64,000 nucleotides of DNA from [Leptolyngbya] sp. JSC-1 (GCA_000733415.1 KL662191.1:4317626-4381625); one strand, 5' to 3'. Positions 44,001-53,320 are shown, counted from the stretch's first letter. Program-made: numbers and translations. Notes: generated by a model not told the origin, from the letters alone.

Positions 44001-47000
44001 TCGAAGTGTGGCTTGAGCTGGATGCAGATCAAACAAGGGCAACAAGGCTAGCGCCGATTGTCACCCTGTCCAATGACCCCAACAATCGCTATTTCACCTT
44101 GGCCCAGGGCGGAAGGGACAATCAATCGGGCGGTGATCTATTTAGCGTTCGACTCCGCACAGATAGCACCACCCACTCGGATGGCACCCGCTCTGCCGCT
44201 GGCACACCCCTCGACCGCACAGCCCCGATCGCCACAGATCCTGGGTCTACAAAGGCGGGACTGTCCCATATCGTGTTTACCCGTCAATCTAATGGACTGA
44301 TGAAGGTTTACATTGATGGGCAAGAACGAGCCAGCAATACGCTTTTGAATGGTCTCTTCCCGTTTTATCGCGGCCAAAATTCTGACCAGACTTTCCGCCT
44401 TGGTTTAGGTAATGAGATTTTGGGCAATAGTCCCTGGCTGGGGAAATACTATCGGGTGGCAATCTACAGTCGGGCCTTAACGGTCGCTGAGGTGCAATCA
44501 CAGTTCTCGCAGGGTTATGCAGTCTGGGCAGCTCCAGGGTTACAAATAGCCACCAGCAAACTTGCCGAAGCCCCTGTAACCCTGAGCCGTTATGCGGCTG
44601 CCACGCTGCTAACCACTGCACCACCATCAGCCCAACTTCAGGCTCAAAGCCTTGCTATCAGCCCTTATCTAGGATTGATATTTCAGCCCGCTGCTAAGGA
44701 CTACACCCTATCGCTAGTTTCGGCGGAGCTGTTGTGTCTCAACCAGGCCACCAAAACCTTGCGTCCCATCACCAGTCACCTTTGGGAGGTACCTAGCTCA
44801 TCAACTCCAGAAGAACTCTTGCAACTCTTGCAAACCAGTATTGACTGGGCTAAAGAGATTCACGCGCGGCTATGTCCAGAGTCGCCGGTTGCGGTGCTGC
44901 GGTTCCGCGAGATTCGCCGCTTAGCTAGCGAGACAGATCCATTTGCTGCACCCATTATCACAAGCTACAGCTATCAAATTATCAGCGACTTGGCTACCAC
45001 CGAACTGCCTCTAAAGCGCGTGTTCCAACTGCGATCCCAGCTACCCCAGTTGCGGTTTAGTGAAGGCCAATGGGGGGGCACTAGCTTACCGTCCCAGCTC
45101 CAACCGTCTGAGTTAGCGCCGTCTCAAACCATCCAACCGTTTGAGTTAGCGCCGCCCCAAACCATTGGAGTGCAACCCATCTACTTGACGGAAAGACCGG
45201 GCCAGGGAACCTGGCCGTGGGGACTGAGCAGCTTAAGGGTCAGCGTTCGCCATGCGGCGCAAGGAGTGACGGGTGGGTTAGATGCCACGAGCAATCACAC
45301 TCTCTGGTGGCAGGCTCCCCAATATACCGTGCAGTACCGTACCAACGCGAATGGAGTAACCGCAGGACTTCCCAATCTGTTCAGAGCCAGAGCCATCAGC
45401 AGCCTGCTCCCCACTGCCCTGAAACCCCAACTGCCGGCTATTGATATGACGGAAATTTTCGCGATCAGGACAGAAACAGTTGATCAGAAGACTGTGGTAA
45501 AGTCTAAGGCTGAGAGCCATTGGCAGGCCGTTTTACCCAGCATGATGCGCTATTTGCTGATCGGCGATCGCCCTGGTGTTTTCTTCAACCTTCGCAATCA
45601 ACTCTTACGTCAAGGTGATCTCAATCCTGTCGGCACAACGCCAGATTCTTTACAAAATTCTGCTGAAAATTTCTCAAATCATTCTGTCTTTGTCTCAGGC
45701 AGTGTTCCTGTACAACACCGCATGCCCCGTCCGGTACCTCTGCCTCCTAACCCTGAACAAGGTCGTCCAGACTCCTTGGCGCTACAGCCCTGGGCAAGTT
45801 ACTTTCAACCCACACAGACAGTATGGGTTGAAGCTTCTCCCGCCGATGAAGCCTTCCTTGCAGCAGATTTAATTCAGAACAAACCAGCTCGCGGGTTGCG
45901 GCTGCGGCTGACAGAGCCTAGCAGTGGTGCAATTCCTGCCAACTGGGACGGATACGTGAAGTTCAAATTAGCCAGCTATCGCGGAGCCGGAAACCAACCA
46001 ACTCAGCTTGTAGACTGGGAGGTCAGCGAAATGTCTGCGGTGGTTGGGAACCAAACCTTTACCTTTGCGCTCGTACAAACTATCGTGACTCGCCTGAACT
46101 GGGAACTGGAATTCAGGACAAGCAACCTGTCAGCCTTAAAAGATCAGTTAGCGCTGCTGGCAGCTGGCTCTACGCTCTCCATTCAAGCTCGCGTTAAGCC
46201 AAAACCTGACGCAAATGGTTTAGACGATGGATTCCAACAATCCCTTTCGTTTGCTTTGAGGCTGACCAGCGACCGCACCCTCCCCCTACCGCTAAGACCT
46301 CAGTTTCTTCAGTTTGAAGACCCTGAATATAATCGTCAGCTCGCTTCTCCTACGGCTCACAGTTCTACCCAAATTACTGTCCCTAGCCCAGGGGGATTGA
46401 CCAAACTGATCAGCCTGCGGCTTGCCACCGATCGCAGAGAATACAATCCCGACAGCCTGCTAACTTGGCGTTACGACTGGGCAGATACAGAACCGAGTCC
46501 AGCGTCCAATCTTGGACAAATCGATGCTGTGTTTCCGGCCCGAGCGTTGCAGATTAAACGCATTCGGAAAGGGGGTGAGGCGTTGTTATCCCTCCCCAGC
46601 AGTTCGCCAACTAACCTGAATACCGGCGTGGTTTATCAGCTTTCCCTATCTCAGTTGACCCAGAGCGATCGGGGAGCTACGCCCGTTGCCTCCGCGGTTC
46701 TGCAACCAAACGACATCCTCCAACTGACGCTGCAACTTTTTCAAGATGAGGACGCAACGCAACTCAGCCATGTCTTGGTCCTAGCGGTCAACATCGTGGC
46801 AAACCCAGTGCAGCCAGTGCCCAATGCTGCCTACGGCCTCCTGCGGCAGAATCTTGATGGGTCAGTGGAATGTGTTCGCTTCGCTTGGGGGGTCATACCC
46901 GACCGTGTAGATTTGGTGAACCCGAATGATCTCAAAACGGAGATCGTTAGACGGCGTGCCCTCTTTCGCTGGAGCGACACTAAACGCCCCCAGCACAACG

Positions 47001-47062
47001 TTAAATACGGAGTTCAAAAGATCACCCAAACTGGTTCAACAGACTGTAAACTACCCTTTTAA
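38048..47062 (+). CDS. Giant protein 2 with LamG-like domain (about 3004 residues)
   Basis: This frame of 9.0 kb starts MPRIPDTAMHNVTITGPMWS, with AAGGAG eight bases before the ATG. It follows giant gene 1 by 21 bases, so coupled translation is likely. Most of the protein is rich in Gln, Pro, Leu and Thr with beta-type patterns. I recognise one domain, a LamG/concanavalin-A-like fold at about residues 1909-2157. Its signs are VLYLFQGGSGSRVMDRSG, LTIEVWLELDADQ, HIVFTRQSNGLMKVYIDGQE and YRVAIYSRALTVAEVQ. LamG domains typically bind carbohydrate or protein. Short in-frame duplications (LIDVELIDVEL, IKTEIKTEIKT, a QPSELAPSQTI pair) point to slippage. No signal peptide is seen. Function is unknown; partnership with giant protein 1 is inferred from gene order. 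Confidence 0.8.
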   Translation: MPRIPDTAMHNVTITGPMWSAKVDILKLANPEQDWAFRTLFVDLIARDRLGQSNSLLPGTMIVLGVVRQVTIQLGNQPSSGYEWRRSEHLPVPTLDERSQTQLRELITTGQCSLLLVQADPDGWPTQFPQRQPMPYFPTSLTCLAGEIFLGLGGLEAQGQAVEHLYTKLFLQLAVEAFEQRHGNDQTDRARVQPSRLLSQVSVHGSGLSLYGQVQLPWQAHQIAAPFLLTQDFPQRYNHPILRLRPEKNRLTQEEVTSWVSAWNQLSGYLNPNHPLNKQVRADQLPQWVTLELTTPNQVPDLFWLFRSENALPKLRFEPDAFSLLVSDRPPYDGQNPPDSLARIAPAWVEIDGNGDSLTINFDTQPESIATASSAPEVDRLSYTYQVTESETGTQSEEFFSATELRTAFSPVEVPQFLRKIQGRPESDYALDDITISKPPQATAAQQGSDSDDQQNGTINPWLLWGFMPLQNGWAQLPFLNLTEQLYLDLDLDGAAASSEATQSLLQGAVALGNETVLSTYLDEQPWNLTLTDADRIHGNWKYGRPNAQTNAQTNNSWVLREIKLDIENPTTIFNGLLWLSTQAPRLVDAIPDLDNWVNGLRSFALRTARPDRDLFPSPMLMAVQNLQLKARPASSRVQPSAELANWQLNYRLDQRPVAKFGGSTVYEQMQQKFLSRRFLDQQPLIWQRHARLPMIQALPLTQLQAPANYPSSSRQLVPYEIPFLQANSTLSEGLQFTATGSTMWLRLADANRDALAPATEWKSQPDLPLVALSLPGLQLVPSQSNHELVCQYRFDLPYTDEINAFAQLPEPPQSPEFVSPLPQSPPPEPPYPLIRDTYATHWQRLSERASLSSADGTLALDLNDSTNEQSKPDLRHLIEPYVWSVQPTFQLENYPGHLSLANGSTLELKDNSALEGIAGQFSVSGRQLTRLEDSAPHGSDTFAVTAGSLAAKLTPQGLHDQRGLVRRPTQMDESWLQTPVVFYKTAEQELAYALTTTAKPISLQVGNQQWQMWFRDLPLRLAQATQSETGQFLRQARLSPYVQDVNDPEARSRDFDFLSGYEWRLAAPNPSKDDPSKNTSPSKNTSLSYLPLFGLHFYPLTLEQVELRQGKPERVIMIGRLQLPLREIKELEDFSNAVQLEFSVEGANQDLSLKAVTLVGLTGDQNAASEGAEGEWPLVLNQGEAFDAPMLVWRTIALQQDDGGLFIEIKDAFLKFVLFDYLWSVPLKPENHSKGLALRFPQEQTSQGQTNRSHKYSIPVSDQALHLLPKLLTLEINLQTRNHAVELDLDIQLGSTDSNRNSFEAKVQFPILKDGKPAAPIWQAGHLLGVIPLTVANHQLTTNHQAFQFHWETASVTNAPQLLPGIMLDTEPDGKPSLPGFGALTFDLQSPKQPESSTDESDIPLLTLTSAFVEALLSCKWGEFLQTDAPNQATLKPTASITQVFGSSAGDLTCSYTADLQIKPTERSQAEPVLVWQETLIFNGMLEIKNLISWPEELKLDPQSPTTTVLLPSLPKPLEQRSLKHRRHTLRILLNQHMLPLEQMTQNRSLDRDTIFHLATNAAWEFLAVVEHQLIDVELIDVELQPSSNPPETAKIKTEIKTEIKTDRRWTVTQPVRWLTLANFKAQLEKLHDISTPDPATGIDKSGAGFFDPVFRQALIKELEQLLKQSPSLLLVEASGHFWLNQTPLTTISPTTLQFLPNGAQLGILSSPDHYSPSDPIHPDWLLLTLPCLGRLQLPGSDGLDQSSNQPQVSSPLQVDPILCLNRDPEPAKLALMLTTWQPTTSDGTPIRLAISSVDTATGRTWARLDPLALQESWFRLQHPVAEPPAERLQSVIAAQPNSPARLSRLAALKQNIASYRQAVPPLPTNHSGSHLPPEPAQAIKTEPLRRTGLPILALPQEGALPADLQVLYLFQGGSGSRVMDRSGVGEPLDLDLMERSGGQDPPWRWEGDGLRLLRSSILLTNRPATKLINACRSTQELTIEVWLELDADQTRATRLAPIVTLSNDPNNRYFTLAQGGRDNQSGGDLFSVRLRTDSTTHSDGTRSAAGTPLDRTAPIATDPGSTKAGLSHIVFTRQSNGLMKVYIDGQERASNTLLNGLFPFYRGQNSDQTFRLGLGNEILGNSPWLGKYYRVAIYSRALTVAEVQSQFSQGYAVWAAPGLQIATSKLAEAPVTLSRYAAATLLTTAPPSAQLQAQSLAISPYLGLIFQPAAKDYTLSLVSAELLCLNQATKTLRPITSHLWEVPSSSTPEELLQLLQTSIDWAKEIHARLCPESPVAVLRFREIRRLASETDPFAAPIITSYSYQIISDLATTELPLKRVFQLRSQLPQLRFSEGQWGGTSLPSQLQPSELAPSQTIQPFELAPPQTIGVQPIYLTERPGQGTWPWGLSSLRVSVRHAAQGVTGGLDATSNHTLWWQAPQYTVQYRTNANGVTAGLPNLFRARAISSLLPTALKPQLPAIDMTEIFAIRTETVDQKTVVKSKAESHWQAVLPSMMRYLLIGDRPGVFFNLRNQLLRQGDLNPVGTTPDSLQNSAENFSNHSVFVSGSVPVQHRMPRPVPLPPNPEQGRPDSLALQPWASYFQPTQTVWVEASPADEAFLAADLIQNKPARGLRLRLTEPSSGAIPANWDGYVKFKLASYRGAGNQPTQLVDWEVSEMSAVVGNQTFTFALVQTIVTRLNWELEFRTSNLSALKDQLALLAAGSTLSIQARVKPKPDANGLDDGFQQSLSFALRLTSDRTLPLPLRPQFLQFEDPEYNRQLASPTAHSSTQITVPSPGGLTKLISLRLATDRREYNPDSLLTWRYDWADTEPSPASNLGQIDAVFPARALQIKRIRKGGEALLSLPSSSPTNLNTGVVYQLSLSQLTQSDRGATPVASAVLQPNDILQLTLQLFQDEDATQLSHVLVLAVNIVANPVQPVPNAAYGLLRQNLDGSVECVRFAWGVIPDRVDLVNPNDLKTEIVRRRALFRWSDTKRPQHNVKYGVQKITQTGSTDCKLPF

Positions 47063-47129
47063 TGACTCATTCACTGAGTTGTTCCTGGTGCAACTCCTTA
47101 AATCCGGCAAGATTCACTCATCAAGGCAA

Positions 47130-47639
47130 ATGAACGAAACAACGAGACGATTCCTATTTGTGCTTCTGTTTGCTGTGGTTTTCTTTCAAACTGGAGCGCA
47201 TATTAGTCAGGCATTTGTAAACTATCCCGCTTGGGAATTCATCAGTGCTGAAAGTTTTCCAGCCTATCATCGGGTGATGACCAGTGGAGCACTCCGAGTC
47301 TTGTTGTTGCCTCGGGTGATTGAATTGGCGCTGGCAGTTGTCGTTCTCTGGTTCTGTCCCCGGGTGCTCAAACGCTGGATGCTGGTATTGGCAATTGCGC
47401 TGGCCCTATGGGCGTTTCTCTCCACTGTCTTCATTCAGCTGCCGATTCATCGTCAGCTTGGTGCACTAGGCAATCAACCACAGCTGCTGGCCCAACTAAG
47501 AGCCACCGATTGGCTGCGCCAGATCCCAGAGTTACTGAGAGCGGCCCTCTACATTTGGATGATGTCTCTTGTCGTCCGTCCACAGATTAAAGCTGGAGTC
47601 ACAGAGCCTGAGACCTACGACTACAAAGAGGTTGCCTAA
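47130..47639 (+). CDS. Small four-helix membrane protein (DUF1772-like)
   Basis: The 169-residue protein starts MNETTRRFLFVLLFAVVFFQ. Hydrophobic segments lie at about residues 8-28, 58-75, 80-105 and 135-155. The order of helices and the FIQLPIHRQLGAL motif between helices three and four resemble the DUF1772/anthrone-oxygenase-like family, which I assign only tentatively. The gene lies 67 bases after giant gene 2 in the same orientation and converges with argJ. It could be the membrane partner of the giant proteins, or simply a neighbour. Confidence 0.65.
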   Translation: MNETTRRFLFVLLFAVVFFQTGAHISQAFVNYPAWEFISAESFPAYHRVMTSGALRVLLLPRVIELALAVVVLWFCPRVLKRWMLVLAIALALWAFLSTVFIQLPIHRQLGALGNQPQLLAQLRATDWLRQIPELLRAALYIWMMSLVVRPQIKAGVTEPETYDYKEVA

Positions 47640-47655
47640 CATTACCTGCCTAACA

Positions 47656-48897
<1,242 letters not shown>

Positions 48898-48980
48898 TCT
48901 TTCACCTCTTTTGCGATAGCTTGATTCACCCAATCCGCGCTGTTTTTGTCCTGTTTGGATTTTTAAAACAAATGCTGCCT

Positions 48981-49463
48981 TTATTCTTCGATGGTTACCG
49001 ATAGGATTTTGTCGCCAATCCGGATGGCTTGAACCACGGTAATATCTTCTGTTTTGCCAAAGGCGGCATACTGGCCGTCCAGAAATGGGGTGGCATCGAG
49101 GGTGATAAAGAACTGACTGGTGGCGCTGTTGGGGTCAGAGGTGCGAGCCATCGAAATCACGCCTGCCGCATCGTGCTTGATCATCGGTTTCTGGCCTGGA
49201 TTGAGCGGACGCCCGACGGTTGGTTCCGCTGCTCCTTCGGCCCAAATCTCTAGCGGAATCCGTTTGTTGGATCCACCCGTGCCGTTGCCGCGCGGATCGC
49301 CGCCCTGAATCACAAACCCTGGTTCTACCCGATGGAAGGTCAGGTTGTTGTAGAAACCGCTTTTAGACAGTTCAACGAAGTTCTGCACGGTGGCAGGAGC
49401 TTTTTCTTCGTCTAGCTCTAGGTGAATCGTGCCCTTGTCGGTCTCCATGATGGCGCGGATCAT
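48981..49463 (-). CDS. Cyclophilin-type peptidyl-prolyl cis-trans isomerase
   Basis: The 160-residue protein begins [20 protein letters not shown], with a GGAGTGAG box upstream. It shows the cyclophilin core: [56 protein letters not shown] and [10 protein letters not shown]. The catalytic Arg in FHRV and the QGGDP, SQFFI active-site residues are present. It has no signal peptide, so it is a cytoplasmic form. The gene lies upstream of argJ on the same strand, 83 bases away, and may be co-transcribed with it. Confidence 0.93.
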   Translation of the reverse strand: MIRAIMETDKGTIHLELDEEKAPATVQNFVELSKSGFYNNLTFHRVEPGFVIQGGDPRGNGTGGSNKRIPLEIWAEGAAEPTVGRPLNPGQKPMIKHDAAGVISMARTSDPNSATSQFFITLDATPFLDGQYAAFGKTEDITVVQAIRIGDKILSVTIEE

Positions 49464-49568
49464 ACTCACTCCTGAATTGCAATTCAACTAACGTACTTCA
49501 ACAGACGTGAAGCCTAGTTTACGCTAATCTTCCTGCTTCTGGTCACGGAAACCGGTCAGGAGCAGTCA

Positions 49569-49598
49569 TTAAAAAACGCTCTCGCAGCGGAGAACGTT
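49569..49598 (-). terminator. Rho-independent terminator
   Basis: On the minus strand AACGTTCTC pairs with GAGAGCGTT around a six-base loop, with one G-U pair in nine, and six T residues follow. It lies about 325 bases beyond the stop codon of the small gene at 49923-50120. It probably ends that transcript before the cyclophilin gene. Confidence 0.8.
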
Positions 49599-49727
49599 CT
49601 GTGCATGGAGCGTCATGGAAATTTATGACTTGAATGCGTGCTCGTAGGCGTGATTGTAGTGGAAGATTTAGAACCGACTTTGGAGAACGCTTAGAAATTT
49701 AGATTCAGTAGATCGCAAATTGTGATT

Positions 49728-49841
49728 GATCCCCCTAGCTCTCTAACGAAAGGGGGAACCGTAGGTGCAGCCTGTGCGCGTTGAACCGTAGCACACACCA
49801 AAACGGGTTTGAAGCCCCCTTGATAAGGGATTAGAGGGATC
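49728..49841. repeat. Palindromic intergenic repeat (GATCCCCCTA type)
   Basis: The left arm begins GATCCCCCTAGCTCTCTAAC and ends AAAGGGGG; the right arm, read in reverse complement, begins GATCCCTCTAATCCCTTATC and ends AAGGGGG. Together they could fold into a long imperfect hairpin. Repeats starting GATCCCCCTAA with internal CCCCCTT/AAGGGGG are widespread between cyanobacterial genes. It carries no open reading frame and may be a MITE-like or REP-like element. Confidence 0.7.
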
Positions 49842-49922
49842 TAACCCAAGCAGGACGATGCAATCTGGCTCATTTTCGATCTACTGAGATTAGAAAGTTT
49901 GCTGCTAATTGAGCAGTTCAGC

Positions 49923-50120
49923 CTAGCTAGGAGAAGCATGGCTGCGGTCATAGTCCGACTGGACATTGGCTGGAAACTTGCCCTGAATCCGATTGTGGTA
50001 CTCCACGTCTCCATCTAGTCCTACCTCTGCAGCGGCCCGACTCAGCATCGATTGCTGCCGATTCTTGATCATCTGGTGGTGGCGCATCATTAAGGCGCGA
50101 GCTTGCTCTTGGGTAGACAT
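49923..50120 (-). CDS. Small hypothetical protein (65 residues)
   Basis: The product begins MSTQEQARALMMRHHQMIKN and continues RQQSMLSRAAAEVGLDGDVE. It is basic and helical in the first half. A GGAGAAAAC box precedes the ATG. I do not recognise a family, but the composition and intact short frame fit a conserved cyanobacterial hypothetical protein. Nothing in the neighbourhood points to a function. Confidence 0.6.
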   Translation of the reverse strand: MSTQEQARALMMRHHQMIKNRQQSMLSRAAAEVGLDGDVEYHNRIQGKFPANVQSDYDRSHASPS

Positions 50121-50285
50121 AGGTTTTCTCCGTGTGATAGGGTCGCAAATTTCTCTCTAAGAATAACTATACACGAAAATTCTGTATCCAAATTTACAAA
50201 ATAGCCTTAAACACAAAAATTTACAGAAGATTTTGGGATCGGAGTCGAGGTAGTCAATTTTGATTGGTCTGATTTGGGTGCAGGC

Positions 50286-50408
50286 TCACCATTCGTCGCC
50301 AGCAATGGGTTCCGCGTCTGGCGCTCTTGCTAACGTTGCCCCTTTAGTTTCTGGCCGCTTGAGGAACTCTTCGAGAGTCAGCGTCGGGAAATTCACAGTG
50401 CCGGTCAT
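50286..50408 (-). pseudogene. Uma2 N-terminal remnant (40 codons)
   Basis: After a strong AGGAAGGAGG box the minus strand encodes MTGTVNFPTLTLEEFLKRPE and TKGATLARAPDAEPIAGDEW before a TGA. TLTLEEFLKRPETK matches the N-termini of the Uma2 proteins at 6933 and 12668 (SLEEFLQLPETKPASEY, SLEDFLKLPETKPASEY). The nuclease core is absent. It is either a deletion remnant or a short translated peptide; the ribosome site is still intact. Confidence 0.7.
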
Positions 50409-50437
50409 GGGTCCTCCTTCCTGTGGCATCAAGCGGA

Positions 50438-52609
50438 TCAAGACGGAATCGGTGTTTTGATGCTGGGCGACTTGCCGAGTTTGGGCATCAGATCGGGCCG
50501 AGGCTTACCCACTCCATAGGTGACGGCATAGCTTTGAGCCAGTAGCCAGAGCCACAGGGCCGGATGGCGGGGTTCTAGCCAGGGTTGAATCGAGCGAGCG
50601 AAACCGGGTAGCCAGCTCAGCAACCAGCTCACCAGAGCCGTGAGGGTGAAATTGACATAGCTACCCAACCAGCGCAGCAGATCTTTGGGTCCCGCCAGTT
50701 CCCAGATCCACAGCAGTAGGGCCGGATTGCACCACGCAGCTTTCAGCGCCATGCGGTTAAATGGCACCCAACCGGCCCGGTCTTTGACAAACTGGTCGGC
50801 TACTTCAGGTGGTTCGCTAGCCAAGATGCCAAAGAAGGTGTTGAGCATGGCATTCACCCGCTCTGGCGGCAGGAATTTGCCCGTCGGCACCATCATGCCC
50901 TTCGAGAACAGCCAGGTAACGGCAATATTGCTTTGAAAGGCGCGGATTTGATTCAGGTGCTCGGCTTTGAGCAGATCATGGCGCAGGGCTGTATCCAACA
51001 AATCGGTGAGACGCGGTAGGTTGCGCACCAGGGAACCAAAGCCAGTAAACACCAGTGGCGACTGAAGCGAGGCTGCATCGCCAATTGCTACCAGCCGGTC
51101 AAATGCGACCTGCCGTTCATTGCCTTTGATGCTGAAATGGCCGGGAATATAGCCAAAGGTGGGTTTCTTCCAGACCAGACGTTCCGGGTCACAGCGGCGG
51201 TATTCCGGCAGAATCGTGAAGAAATCTTCGTACATTTCCAGGAGAGAGCCAGGATTCTGAGGATGCACCTGATGGTAGTGAAATAGATAAAACGTTAACT
51301 CATTGCCGCGGCCCGGAAACAGCTCCCAAATCAACTGACGACCCCGCGAAATATCCCCGTGGCTGTTGAGCACATCGCCATAGTCTGAGTCCCAAACGCC
51401 CGCTGTAAAGCCACCGTCAATCACCGCGCCCACCGTGGGGCAAACGCTATCAAAGGCCCGTCCGCCGTTGAGCTGCCAAGCAATCGGGGAAGCCGTTCCC
51501 ATCGCATCGACTAGCAGGCGACCTTGGACGGATTTAGCCGTCTGGGTGGGCAAATAGTTCGCCAAAACCGTCACCTGTTTCTCGCCCACCTCGGCCCGGA
51601 CAAATTCGGTCTCATCCCAAATTTCGCCGCCCGCCGCCCGCAGTTTTTCACCGCACAGCTTCAGCAGCTTCTCGGCATCGATCGCCACATTCAGTACAGT
51701 AGGGGTGTGCAGGATGGGGGCTTTGGCCTGAGGCGGGTTATTGGCATCAAAAAACTTATGAAATCCGTCTTTATATTCGCAGGCAATCAAGCTTTCAAAC
51801 TCGGCAGGCGTAAACAACCCCAAGTCAATCAAGCCTTGAAACTCGGCTCGCGAAATGTTCCATTCCCGATTCATTCGCCCAAACGGTAAGCGCTCCATCA
51901 GCAGCACCCGGTAGCCCAATCGCGCCATCACCGCCGCATGGATCACGCCCAACGCGCCGCCAATATAAATCAAATCAAACGGACCAAAAGGCTGGGACGA
52001 CTCCCCCGTTCCCTTGCTCCCATTCGGCTGATTTTTCTGGCCCCATGGGGGCAGTGCGCTCACGTCGAAGCCCTGTTCCTTCTGTCTGAACACCACCTGC
52101 TTCGGCTGCTGCGGATTGCAGACTCCCTCTCGCCACCGCTGTTCCCACCAGTAGGCGCGGGTCAGATGGGCTTCACCATCTGACATTTTGCTGAAGTAGT
52201 GGACGGTTTTGGGATAGTAGGGTGCTAGGGCTGCAAAGATTGAACTCTGAGACAGATCGATAGCTGGCGGCTCCGGGTAGCGATGGGGAAACTGCTGCCG
52301 CAGGTCTTGGGCTAACCGCTGGAGAATTTCACCCTCTTGGATCAGAGGCCGATCGGCCCAGCGAAAAGCTTTTAGATAGGTGGTCCGCTGCACTGACCAG
52401 GTAAACACAACCAACTCCGGAGGCACCACATTGTTGTCAGGAGTCCCAGAATTGGAAGAAATTGGCAAAAACACTAGCTTAAATCCGTCGGGTGTGCTAT
52501 GCTTTGCAGCCAAATTTGTCGGAATTGGCGGTACGAATTGCTGTTGCAGCCAAGCTTGAACGGCAGCCGTATCGGGTGTGGGGATTTCTATGTAAAGCAG
52601 CTCTTTCAT
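50438..52609 (-). CDS. cruA: Lycopene cyclase, CruA type
   Basis: CruA-type flavoproteins cyclise lycopene toward gamma- or beta-carotene in cyanobacteria and green sulfur bacteria. The 723-residue protein has an N-terminal region of about 200 residues. Next come the dinucleotide-binding motif LIYIGGALGVIHAAVMARLG and VLLMERLPFGRMNREWNISR, the characteristic CruA block. LVDAMGTASPIAWQLNGG and LVAIGDAASLQSPLVFTGFG complete the FAD-binding pattern. The C-terminus is hydrophobic (ALVSWLLSWLPG), consistent with membrane association. The start ATG at 52609 is preferred over GTG and TTG just upstream. The plus-strand gene at 52797 is divergent from it. The choice of CruA over CruP rests on these motifs and is reasonably but not absolutely sure. 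Confidence 0.88.
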   Translation of the reverse strand: MKELLYIEIPTPDTAAVQAWLQQQFVPPIPTNLAAKHSTPDGFKLVFLPISSNSGTPDNNVVPPELVVFTWSVQRTTYLKAFRWADRPLIQEGEILQRLAQDLRQQFPHRYPEPPAIDLSQSSIFAALAPYYPKTVHYFSKMSDGEAHLTRAYWWEQRWREGVCNPQQPKQVVFRQKEQGFDVSALPPWGQKNQPNGSKGTGESSQPFGPFDLIYIGGALGVIHAAVMARLGYRVLLMERLPFGRMNREWNISRAEFQGLIDLGLFTPAEFESLIACEYKDGFHKFFDANNPPQAKAPILHTPTVLNVAIDAEKLLKLCGEKLRAAGGEIWDETEFVRAEVGEKQVTVLANYLPTQTAKSVQGRLLVDAMGTASPIAWQLNGGRAFDSVCPTVGAVIDGGFTAGVWDSDYGDVLNSHGDISRGRQLIWELFPGRGNELTFYLFHYHQVHPQNPGSLLEMYEDFFTILPEYRRCDPERLVWKKPTFGYIPGHFSIKGNERQVAFDRLVAIGDAASLQSPLVFTGFGSLVRNLPRLTDLLDTALRHDLLKAEHLNQIRAFQSNIAVTWLFSKGMMVPTGKFLPPERVNAMLNTFFGILASEPPEVADQFVKDRAGWVPFNRMALKAAWCNPALLLWIWELAGPKDLLRWLGSYVNFTLTALVSWLLSWLPGFARSIQPWLEPRHPALWLWLLAQSYAVTYGVGKPRPDLMPKLGKSPSIKTPIPS

Positions 52610-52796
52610 CACCAAAATTTTTATCTCCGATAAATCTTTTTGTTTCGATAAATTTCCTGTAAAAGCGGGGTTGACAGCAGCAAGTTTTGCGCTACACTTC
52701 CGAATACGCTGTTTTCTTAAAAAAGATTTACAGGGTTCTCATTTTTGCCAGGCGCTTTTTCAGACTCATGTTCTTGTTCTACTTCTATAGTTAGCA

Positions 52797-53030
52797 ATGC
52801 ATTATCCCATCCCAGTCAGTCCCCAAGAAATAGTTGACTTACGGCAAAAGCCAGTGAATGAAGAGTTGATCGCGGCAGCCATTGCGGGTGTCGTTCAAGT
52901 TGCTCGCTCCAAGGGGCAAACCTTAGACGACCTGACTGCGGAAGTGCTTGCGGATGACCGCTTACTGGATCGAGATTCCCGCCGCTGGCTGAGTGACATT
53001 GTGGCCCAAGCTTGGCAAACCCTGCCCTAA
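52797..53030 (+). CDS. Small conserved hypothetical protein (77 residues)
   Basis: The product starts MHYPIPVSPQEIVDLRQKPV and continues with LTAEVLADDRLLDRDSRRWL near residues 43-65. It is acidic, helical and lacks signals or membrane segments. I recognise the pattern as a small conserved cyanobacterial protein without known function. It is divergent from cruA across a 187-base spacer that should hold both promoters. Confidence 0.75.
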   Translation: MHYPIPVSPQEIVDLRQKPVNEELIAAAIAGVVQVARSKGQTLDDLTAEVLADDRLLDRDSRRWLSDIVAQAWQTLP

Positions 53031-53320
53031 TTCAATTTGAACCTGGTTAGTGACTAGGTTGGTGACTCTGTATAAAATTCGATAAGGGTTTGGTAGGGGT
53101 TTGTATTAGTCATTAACGCGATCTGCAACGTTTTCCTGGCAGAATGGCGTTTGCCCCGTCAGGATTAGAACAGCCCCAGACAGACAATATGCCTGTAGCT
53201 GTCTATCGGATTTGTTACGGTATTCTTACAAAATTAAATTAAACTGCTCCATGCTCGCCATTTTCGACTATGGTGGGGACTAATTGATGTTGTGATTGGA
53301 TTCCCCTAGGAAGGTGGTAT

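Noticed and set aside
26837..47062. Tc toxin, contractile injection system or polyketide/peptide synthetase
   Set aside because: The giant proteins lack RHS/YD repeats, sheath, tube or baseplate partners, and any acyl-carrier, ketosynthase or adenylation motifs.
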